In this document: positions 57,901-64,000 of the stretch, piece after piece
Position numbering within the stretch: the stretch's first letter is position 1
Layout: every line of letters starts with the position of its first letter
DNA from: Velocimicrobium porci
GTDB lineage: Bacteria; Bacillota; Clostridia; Lachnospirales; Lachnospiraceae
Reading direction: 5' to 3'
DNA length: 64,000 bases
NCBI RefSeq assembly: GCF_009696045.1
Contig: NZ_VUMT01000007.1
Span: forward strand, 62,001-126,000
The notes under the pieces: model-generated
Database searches by the model: none
Seen by the model: the letters and a program-made list of their open reading frames with translations, nothing else
What the model was told of the DNA's origin: nothing
Made by a program: the position numbers and the translations under genes

Positions 57901-60653
57901 ATGCACATACAGCAGAGTATTCTGATGGTTCTGGTACATTAGCCCAGGCATATGAATATGCAATGAATAAAGCAAAGGATACGGATTACTTAATTGTAAC
58001 CGACCACTCAAACTATTTTGATACAACAGCAACATCAGTCAAAGACAGTATTTATGATGATGCTTCAAGTTCACTTACAAAAAGTGAAAAAAATCCAAGT
58101 TTAAATAAGTGGCAGGAAGCGAAAGCAACAGCAAAACAATACGATGAAATGGACAAAGATTTTGTTGCTGGTTATGGTTATGAAATGACATGGTCAGGCG
58201 GACCTGGACATATTAATGTATTTAACTCAAAGGGAATTGTTTCAAGAAATAATGCAGAATTAAATGATAAGAAAAATAATGCAGGAATGTTTGCATTTTA
58301 TGACCTTGTTGTAGATGCCAATAAAAAAGGTGCAACTGCGACAGGAAATGGAACAATTAGTGCTCAATTTAATCATCCTGGTCCTACATTTGGAACATTT
58401 GATGACTTTGCCGGATATACACCGGAACGTGATGAAATTATGAATCTGATTGAAGTAGGAAATGGTGATGGCGCAGTCGGAAGTACAGCATATTTCCCAA
58501 GCTATCAATATTATGATATGTGTCTTAGCATGGGCTGGCACGTTGCTCCTACAAATGGTCAGGATAACCATAAAGGTGGCTGGGGTGACATTAATACAAT
58601 GAGAACGGTTGTACTTGCCGATTCCTTTACAGAAGACGGAATCTATGAGGCAATGAATGCAAGACACGTTTATTCCACAGAAGATCAAAATCTTTCTGTT
58701 ATCTACCACTTAGGAGATACATTACAAGGTGGAATTATTGATGATTATAACAACGACAAAGTTTCTATTTCTGTTACTGTTTCCGACAAAGATGTAGAAA
58801 AAGTTGGAACTGTTTATGTAATTGGAGAAAATGGAAAAGAACTTTACAAATCCGATTATATTGATGGCAATACAGCAGATTTAAGCTTTGATCTTGATAA
58901 TACTTCTGCTTATTACTATGTAAAAGTAGTGCAAGGTGACGGAGATATTGCTGTAACAGCACCAGTTTGGGTTTCAGAAGTAAACAAAGAAAAAGTAACT
59001 GCAGATGTTACCGTAGATGGAGAAGGTTACCCTGTAGAAAAACAAAACGCAACATTAAATATTACATTAGCAAATAAGGAAGAAGAAGCAATTTCTGTAA
59101 ATAGTTATAAAGTAACTGTTGATGGAAATGAAGTTGCAAACAAAGAAGTAGCGCAAAAAGTAGAAGCTGGAGAAACATGGAAAGATACAATGACATGGAA
59201 ACCGGAAAATTATGGGGAACATGAAGTTATTGTAACTTATATTGTAACTGTAGGCGGCGAACAGAAAACAATTACAAAGAAAAAAGGAATTTATGTGGCC
59301 GGTGAAGATTATAATAAGGTTGTTTCTGTTAAGACAGCAAAAGCCGGAAAAGAAAATGAAGAATTTACAATTGAGGGTTATGTAACTGCAAATGCATCTG
59401 GTTATGACAAAAATACAGCATTCTTTGATTGTATTTATGTACAGGATGGAACAGCAGGAATTAATGTATTCCCTGTATCTGGCAATTACCAAGTTGGTCA
59501 AAAAGTAAAATTGCATGGTGGAATTACATATTACAATGGAGAAATGGAACTGAATGTATCTCCTGATACTTATGGTGGCTATGTAGAAATTACAGATAAA
59601 ACAATTTCTAAAGTAGAACCAAAAAATGTAAGCTGTGCAGAGGCTATGTCAGATGAAAATATCGGATTACTAATGAAAGTAACTGGTACAGTAACACGTG
59701 TTCATGAAGTATCTGGTACAATTGACAGAATTTATGTTACAGATAATAACGGAAAAACAGCCTGTGTTTATATTAATGGATATATTTGGAACTCTATTTC
59801 AAAAGATAGTAACTTTGGCAAAGCAGGAAAGGCAGTTAAGGTTGGAGATAAAATAACGGCTGTTGGACTTGGATCTGTAGACGTAGATGAATTAGGTGAA
59901 GTGGAATATTTACACAGATTACGTGTTCGTGATCGTGCGGAAATTGAATTTATTAATTCTTCTGGATCCGATAGTTTTCCAAACTTAGATGAAAAAGAAG
60001 AAGAAAAGAAACCGGAAGATTCTAAACCAACAGAACAACCAGAAGATACAAAATCAGAAATTCCTAAAAAATTAAAGGATGTAAAAACAACAATCTCAAC
60101 AAAGGCAGTTACAAATGTAACAGAAAAAGACGGTTTTTACTATAACAAAGATGGTAAAAAAGTAACCAATGCAATTGTAACAACAAAAGAGGGAACACGT
60201 TACATTTTAGACAAATCGGGAGAAAAGATTGTTGCTTCCATGATAACAGCAAAAAATGGAACAAAGTATATTACAGATAATGCCGGTGCAGTTGTTACAG
60301 GAACGATTGTAGTTGCAAATAGTAAGAGATACTATACAACAAAATCAACAGGAAAAGTTGTTACAGATCAAATTATTACTGTGAAGAATAACAAATACGT
60401 AGCAACAAAATCCGGAGCATTTGTGCAAGGCAAGATTGTAACAAAGGATAAAGCAAAATACTATTGTACAAAGGGGACCGGTAAAGTTGTAGTAAACAAA
60501 GTATTTAAATTTAACAAGAAAACATATGTTGCTACAAAGAGTGGAAAACTTGCTTGCAGTAAGTGGATTACGATGGGTGAGAAACAATATTATTGTGACA
60601 AGAATGGAGTTGTTACAAAAACAAGAGATAAGGCAAAATCGAAAACAAAATAA
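54936..60653 (+). CDS. Giant secreted PHP-domain (CehA/McbA-like) surface protein
   Basis: 1905 residues from ATG 54936 (GAGAGGG 9 bases upstream; ATG 54930 possible). Signal peptide 1-~31, ending TVQA-AV. Three repeats of ~165 residues follow (about 288-445, 455-618, 628-781; GTYFIYHNASKSVMKY, GKYFIYSKKAEGVMKY, KSYVIYNESGSAVFG). A beta-domain leads to a PHP metal-hydrolase (about 980-1290) with IHAHTAEYSDG, VTDHSNYFD, FNHPG and NGQDNHKGGWGD. An OB-fold (about 1468-1665; TIEGYVTANASG, VYVQDGTAGINVF) resembles those of secreted nucleases. The last ~180 residues are about eight ~21-residue repeats like cell-wall-binding repeats (KYYCTKGTGKVVVNKV). Likely a wall-attached phosphoesterase; substrate unknown. 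Confidence 0.85.
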   Translation: MRFKSKRFWSMLMCIVMVITMIPVYPKTVQAAVTADVTAITDIANLESGDYIMVNDNNFAVGNYDNGYLLSKEISEVTNDTLVGLGEAYIWHVTKNGSNIKLQDVNEITIKSKNLDNKGKPVNGVEEDKTGVFEFQAETTDNGTGIRISSEANQVVLAQNTQDTTKRFRCFKQGTVNGNAAGYPSTFKFYKITNTNTPAPAASVENGVVKEGQEVYLSPKDNDENTSILYKQVDGYNAEQPAKDTFTQYVSGSAIKVEKNCTIFAYAKKDGFDDSKIVAFKYSLNQELEGGTYFIYHNASKSVMKYLLEKGAAGGVAGVLGSDGKITFGSDTNNGNGAAVYDITKQGDGSYVISCGDKYLTSDSSSLWLADTATDTENAGSYWEIEYTPDFGGGYTIKNKTVTFGGKPLYLEYYKGFKIYSMKQLSADFVLKFADASGIQHDNGYVGTRPVQVDKPIAKGKYFIYSKKAEGVMKYEVTGGKAGAVKAAVGEDNVPVFASDTKNGEGSGYYYIEEVAGQKDVYTIKCGNDYLSADKDKNLYLTDTPVETSSNGSYWEVKYRQEFDAYTIKSTTVSSLYLEYYPSNGFCLYGLNGDLTDIYTFNFLSAENIKDDDNDGYLGKKPETPVAPVGGKSYVIYNESGSAVFGPQARIDEGDKRSLDQAKAAKQEDGTLKVANGGLIFNVTEKNGLYRFENNGKYLASNSEEELFLIAPGEDKYDEGMTEWKLDAGLGGFVINNNKAKWNSAVICVEYFSGGFAGYSYKATSPEIFQFNFYEQEDTYGIGYVIAPEVIFNTKDDANLGLDYRMKFTLDDLGEIQTVKATVTFEDGTNKNYDVTREDYNGEFTIPKKDLNGHTSFTAKVDVTSKQTETVTVPYSGTKKVMIQDEPVVVAVSPSANAETGENKRPNIEITYANIGENAKAQLNLNGEEVALKQNVADNKYVYTPTTDLYDGKCTATVTITRADKKSVVKTWSFYIGSAGVHPYFGQIHAHTAEYSDGSGTLAQAYEYAMNKAKDTDYLIVTDHSNYFDTTATSVKDSIYDDASSSLTKSEKNPSLNKWQEAKATAKQYDEMDKDFVAGYGYEMTWSGGPGHINVFNSKGIVSRNNAELNDKKNNAGMFAFYDLVVDANKKGATATGNGTISAQFNHPGPTFGTFDDFAGYTPERDEIMNLIEVGNGDGAVGSTAYFPSYQYYDMCLSMGWHVAPTNGQDNHKGGWGDINTMRTVVLADSFTEDGIYEAMNARHVYSTEDQNLSVIYHLGDTLQGGIIDDYNNDKVSISVTVSDKDVEKVGTVYVIGENGKELYKSDYIDGNTADLSFDLDNTSAYYYVKVVQGDGDIAVTAPVWVSEVNKEKVTADVTVDGEGYPVEKQNATLNITLANKEEEAISVNSYKVTVDGNEVANKEVAQKVEAGETWKDTMTWKPENYGEHEVIVTYIVTVGGEQKTITKKKGIYVAGEDYNKVVSVKTAKAGKENEEFTIEGYVTANASGYDKNTAFFDCIYVQDGTAGINVFPVSGNYQVGQKVKLHGGITYYNGEMELNVSPDTYGGYVEITDKTISKVEPKNVSCAEAMSDENIGLLMKVTGTVTRVHEVSGTIDRIYVTDNNGKTACVYINGYIWNSISKDSNFGKAGKAVKVGDKITAVGLGSVDVDELGEVEYLHRLRVRDRAEIEFINSSGSDSFPNLDEKEEEKKPEDSKPTEQPEDTKSEIPKKLKDVKTTISTKAVTNVTEKDGFYYNKDGKKVTNAIVTTKEGTRYILDKSGEKIVASMITAKNGTKYITDNAGAVVTGTIVVANSKRYYTTKSTGKVVTDQIITVKNNKYVATKSGAFVQGKIVTKDKAKYYCTKGTGKVVVNKVFKFNKKTYVATKSGKLACSKWITMGEKQYYCDKNGVVTKTRDKAKSKTK

Positions 60654-60679
60654 GATTTTAGAAAAAAGGATATCGGAAT

Positions 60680-61852
60680 ATGAAAAAAAATAGGTTTCTT
60701 TCTTGGTTGAAAGAAAACTGGCTTACAGTTGCTGTGCTATGTATTTGCACAGCACTGTTTGCTGTTATGTACAGTTACGCAAATAGTCAGTTTGAAGAAA
60801 CAGTAGCATTGTCAAAACAAAATTCATATCGTGTGTATGAAAAAGCAACCGTATTAAAAATTCTTTCGGACGATTCTGAACAAAGAGAAGAATTTGAAAA
60901 TAAGTATGTAGGAAGTCAGTCACTTCAAGTTAAGATTACTTCAGGAGAATATAAAAATCAAACGATGACAGCAAATAATTATATTGGTGCTCTTTATGGA
61001 AGTCGTTTAAAAGTTGGTGATTCGATTATTGTAATTATTGATATCGAACAAAAGGAAGTAAATAATGTTATTGTGTATGAATATAATCGTTCGATACCAA
61101 TTTTAATTTTAATTTTCTTATTTTTCCTTATTACGATTTGGGTTGGAGGAAAAAAAGGAGCACAATCTTTGATAGGTCTTGTCATTACTATTTTGAGTTT
61201 AGTGTTTATTTTAATTCCATTATTAATGATTGGTTTTCCGACATTGCTAACGGTATTTTTAGTATGTGCCTATGTTGCATTATTTAGTTTTACATTACTT
61301 GGCGGAGTTACAAAAAAAACAGTATGTGCCATGTTTGGAACGATATTTGGAATTGGTCTTTCCATTGTATTTGGTCTGTTGGCACAAGAAATATTTCGTG
61401 TTGATGGTATGAGAATGGGCGATTATGTAGATGCTTTATTACAATTAAAAAAAGCAGGCATGAAAATTCAGTTAAGTGGACTTTTAATTGCTGGAATGAT
61501 GATTTCTGCACTTGGGGCTGTGATGGATGTGGCAATGAGTATTTCATCTGCATTAAAGGAATTAACAACTGTAAATCCAAATCTTACAAGAAAAGATATT
61601 TGGAAATCTGGTATGAATATTGGTCGCGATATGATTGGGACGATGACAAATACACTGATTCTTGCATTTGTTGGAAGCAGTTTTCTTATGGTAATTTATC
61701 TTTGGTCACTGGAACTGCCATTTTATGAATTAATTAATTCTTCTTTGATTGCAACGGAAATCATTCATGGCTTAGCAAGCAGTATGGGAATTATACTTTC
61801 AGTGCCATTCACTGTTTTAGTTGGAACATGTATTTTTTATCAAAAGAAATAA
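60680..61852 (+). CDS. YibE/F-family membrane protein
   Basis: 390 residues. One N-terminal helix (about 13-33), an outside domain (about 35-140; SLQVKITSGEYKNQTMTANNY) and about seven helices from residue 145, with FLITIWVGGKKGAQSLIGLVITIL and DVAMSISSALKEL. This is the YibE/F layout; the family's transport role is not established. It starts 26 bases after the giant PHP protein and may be cotranscribed, suggesting a link to secretion or to a product of that enzyme. Confidence 0.85.
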   Translation: MKKNRFLSWLKENWLTVAVLCICTALFAVMYSYANSQFEETVALSKQNSYRVYEKATVLKILSDDSEQREEFENKYVGSQSLQVKITSGEYKNQTMTANNYIGALYGSRLKVGDSIIVIIDIEQKEVNNVIVYEYNRSIPILILIFLFFLITIWVGGKKGAQSLIGLVITILSLVFILIPLLMIGFPTLLTVFLVCAYVALFSFTLLGGVTKKTVCAMFGTIFGIGLSIVFGLLAQEIFRVDGMRMGDYVDALLQLKKAGMKIQLSGLLIAGMMISALGAVMDVAMSISSALKELTTVNPNLTRKDIWKSGMNIGRDMIGTMTNTLILAFVGSSFLMVIYLWSLELPFYELINSSLIATEIIHGLASSMGIILSVPFTVLVGTCIFYQKK

Positions 61853-61934
61853 AGAATCTATAAAATAAAAAAGTCTTTGCCGTAACATCTTTATTTATAA
61901 AAACGTATATTAATATCAAAAACGGTGAAAAAAT

Positions 61935-63068
61935 ATGATTATTTATGTTGTAAAAAGTGGAGATACGATAACGTCGATTGGGGAAAGATATGGTGTGCCG
62001 GTAGAAGAACTGATTGCTTATAATCAATTCGAAAATCCAGAACAGCTTGTTGTTGGACAGACTATTCTGATACCACAGGAGGGCGGGGAACCAAGACGCG
62101 AAATAGCGGTAAATGGATATATGTATCCATATATTAATCCGGAAATATTACGGCAAACCCTTCCATACCTTACATTTGGAACTCTGTTTACGTATGGTTT
62201 TACCCCAGATGGAACTCTAATTCCTATACCAGATGAGATACCAATTGGAATTATGAAAAGTGGGCAGGTAGAACCATTTCTTTTGCTTTCTACATTGACT
62301 ACAGAGGGCGTATTTAGTAATAGTCTCGCCCATAGTATGTTGAATGATGAAGAAGCTCAAGATAAACTAATAGAAAATCTTTTAGAAACTATGACAAGCA
62401 AGGGGTACTATGGTTTAGATATTGATTTTGAATATGTTTTGCCGGAAGATAAAGAGGCTTATAGTCGTTTTGTGGAAAAAGTTACAGAACGATTAAATCA
62501 AGAAGGATTTAAAGTTATGGTTGCACTGGCACCAAAAACATCTGCTGACCAGCCAGGTCTTTTATATGAAAGTCATAATTATGAAAGACTTGGAGCGGCA
62601 GCAGACTGGGTGTTGCTAATGACGTATGAGTGGGGTTATACGTATGGACCTCCAATGGCAGTTGCACCAATTAATAAAGTGCGTGAAGTCCTTGACTATG
62701 CAGTAACGGAGATTCCACCAGAAAAAATATTTATGGGAATTCCAAACTATGGATATGACTGGACCTTGCCATATATCAGGGGCGAATCAAGAGCAAGATC
62801 AATTGGTAATGTAGAGGCAGTGGAGATTGCTGCGAAACATGGTGCTGTGATAGAGTATGATGAAATGGCACAGACTCCTTATTTTTATTATTCAGACGAA
62901 CTTGGAACAGAACATGTTGTATGGTTTGAAGATGCCAGAAGTATTCAGGCAAAGATGGATTTAATAGAGGAATATGGATTTTATGGAGCCGGATATTGGA
63001 ATATTATGAAGTTCTTTCCACAGAATTGGCTTGTAGTGGAAAATAACTTTACAGTTAAAAAGATATAA
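61935..63068 (+). CDS. LysM-GH18 peptidoglycan hydrolase (SleL/YaaH-like)
   Basis: 377 residues: one LysM domain (about 2-47; YVVKSGDTITSIGERYGVPVEELIAYNQ) and a GH18 barrel (about 60-375) with the catalytic DxDxE in YYGLDIDFEYVLPEDKEAY. The organisation resembles spore-cortex lytic N-acetylglucosaminidases, but with a single LysM rather than two. No signal peptide, as in SleL-type spore enzymes that reach their place by other means. Suggests a spore former, in agreement with YtaF-like and YvyF-like genes in the window, though this is not proof. Confidence 0.9.
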   Translation: MIIYVVKSGDTITSIGERYGVPVEELIAYNQFENPEQLVVGQTILIPQEGGEPRREIAVNGYMYPYINPEILRQTLPYLTFGTLFTYGFTPDGTLIPIPDEIPIGIMKSGQVEPFLLLSTLTTEGVFSNSLAHSMLNDEEAQDKLIENLLETMTSKGYYGLDIDFEYVLPEDKEAYSRFVEKVTERLNQEGFKVMVALAPKTSADQPGLLYESHNYERLGAAADWVLLMTYEWGYTYGPPMAVAPINKVREVLDYAVTEIPPEKIFMGIPNYGYDWTLPYIRGESRARSIGNVEAVEIAAKHGAVIEYDEMAQTPYFYYSDELGTEHVVWFEDARSIQAKMDLIEEYGFYGAGYWNIMKFFPQNWLVVENNFTVKKI

Positions 63069-63118
63069 TGATATAATACAGGCAAATGAGTTATATTTTT
63101 AATATAAGGAGTTATTAT

Positions 63119-64000
63119 ATGGATGTCAATTTAGAATACTATAAGATATTTTATTATGTCGGTAAATTAGGAGGAATTTCGTTAGCTGCGGAAGAATTGT
63201 CTATATCGCAACCTGCGGTAAGTCAGTCGATAAAACAATTGGAAAAGGCTCTTGGGAGTACGTTATTTATTCGTACTCCCAAAGGAGTAAAATTAACGAC
63301 AGAAGGAGAAACCTTATATTTATATATAAAAAGAGGATATGAGTATATAAAAATGGGAGAAAGTAAATTCCGGGATATTCAGAATTTGGAAAATGGAGAA
63401 ATTAGGATTGGTGCAAGTGATATGACATTACAATACTATCTTTTACCATTTTTAGAAAAATTCCATGAGCAATATCCGAAAATAAAAGTTCATGTGACAA
63501 ATGCACCAACACCAAGCACAATGAAATATTTACAGGAAGGAAAAATTGATTTTGGTGTGGTAAGTTCTCCGATTAAAGAAAGACAGGGATTGAATATAAA
63601 AAAGGTTCGAGAGATAGAAGATATTTTCGTAGGTGGAGAAAAGTTTAAACAATGGAAAGGAAAAAAGCTTTCTTATAAAGAGTTGGAACAATTGCCGGTT
63701 ATATGTCTGGAAAAAGATACGAGTACTAGGGCTTATGTTGATGCTTTTTTAGAAAAAAATAATGTGAAGTTAAATCCGGAGTTTGAGTTAGCGACAAGCG
63801 ATATGCTTGTCCAATTTGCTCTTCGAAGTCTTGGAATTGCAAGTGTAATGAGAGATTTTGCAAAAAAATATATTGAAAATGATGAATTATTTGAATTACA
63901 GTTTAACGAAGCAATTCCAAGAAGGCATTTTTGTATTATTACAGATGAAAAAGTGCCGATATCAACAGCTTCTGCAAAACTATTGGAGCAATTAGTGTAA
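63119..64000 (+). CDS. LysR-family transcriptional regulator
   Basis: 293 residues from ATG 63119, 7 bases after AAGGAG; the frame open from 63086 is not needed. N-terminal winged helix-turn-helix (about 1-60; GGISLAAEELSISQPAVSQSIKQLEKALGSTLFIRTPKGVKLT), then a linker helix and the LysR substrate-binding domain (about 90-293; GEIRIGASDMTLQYYLLPFLEKFHEQYPKIKV). The stop codon is the last three bases of the window, so any divergent or downstream target is not visible. Effector unknown. Confidence 0.93.
   Translation: MDVNLEYYKIFYYVGKLGGISLAAEELSISQPAVSQSIKQLEKALGSTLFIRTPKGVKLTTEGETLYLYIKRGYEYIKMGESKFRDIQNLENGEIRIGASDMTLQYYLLPFLEKFHEQYPKIKVHVTNAPTPSTMKYLQEGKIDFGVVSSPIKERQGLNIKKVREIEDIFVGGEKFKQWKGKKLSYKELEQLPVICLEKDTSTRAYVDAFLEKNNVKLNPEFELATSDMLVQFALRSLGIASVMRDFAKKYIENDELFELQFNEAIPRRHFCIITDEKVPISTASAKLLEQLV

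Noticed and set aside
58260-58709. 149-codon minus-strand ORF (and a similar one at 59067-59516)
   Set aside because: Antisense to the long PHP-protein frame, with Cys/Ile-rich composition typical of shadow frames in AT-rich genes.

Overview
The window reads as chromosome of a low-GC, anaerobic Gram-positive of the Clostridia, most likely Lachnospiraceae. Grounds: AT-rich codon use and strong AGGAGG-type ribosome sites; an [FeFe]-hydrogenase maturase (HydG) with its small TM1266-type partner; the oxygen-sensitive class III ribonucleotide reductase NrdD/NrdG; a high-molecular-weight rubredoxin; a tRNA-dependent T-box leader on leuS; a YvyF-like flagellar-operon protein; and LicT/PTS-type sugar control. 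Species cannot be fixed from sequence alone. I see no phage, insertion sequence, CRISPR array, rRNA or tRNA gene. The gene set is mostly core housekeeping; the novelty lies in the intergenic RNA.

Layout. 1-11.8 kb: 3' part of a ClC channel, pepT, a GNAT acetyltransferase with mutY, a truncated primary-sigma-like protein preceded by a duplicated hairpin unit, a free-standing RNA candidate, TM1266-hydG, then nrdD (tandem NrdR-box-like operators), nrdG, dut and an unknown membrane protein. 11.8-13.3 kb: a ~560-nt non-coding transcript with a consensus promoter, strong terminator and four internal repeats, followed by a decayed MATE transporter. 13.3-16.7 kb: licT and ptsG, each behind a RAT antiterminator/terminator. 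16.8-31.4 kb: isocitrate dehydrogenase, YitT-type membrane protein, Crp/Fnr-like regulator, rnpB (minus strand), HD hydrolase, an enlarged M29 aminopeptidase, hybrid histidine kinase, moaC, flagellum-related small proteins, aroD, argH, M32 carboxypeptidase. 31.5-39.5 kb: Ca2+-type P-ATPase, YtaF/MntP-like protein, an L,D-transpeptidase with Ig-like repeats, a highly palindromic element, exonuclease III, rubredoxin/flavin reductase, then two tandem small RNAs sharing an identical 32-nt C-rich core. 39.5-47.7 kb: FtsX-type ABC exporter, T-box-leuS, and mgtE behind an M-box Mg2+ riboswitch. 47.8-64 kb: ECF sigma/membrane anti-sigma pair, NagZ-like lipoprotein, purC-purF-purB, a 1905-residue secreted PHP-domain protein, a YibE/F protein, a LysM-GH18 hydrolase and a LysR regulator.

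How it works together. The nrd/dut block supplies dNTPs anaerobically and keeps dUTP low; licT-ptsG form an autoregulated glucose-type PTS module using two near-identical RAT sites; leuS and mgtE are attenuated by charged-tRNA and Mg2+ sensing respectively. The strongest candidates for undescribed biology are the repeat-bearing RNA at 11.9-12.5 kb, the twin C-rich sRNAs at 39.2-39.5 kb, the sigma-like protein lacking region 4 with its duplicated upstream hairpins, and the RNA candidate upstream of TM1266-hydG. All RNA calls rest on promoter, hairpin and terminator reading by eye.
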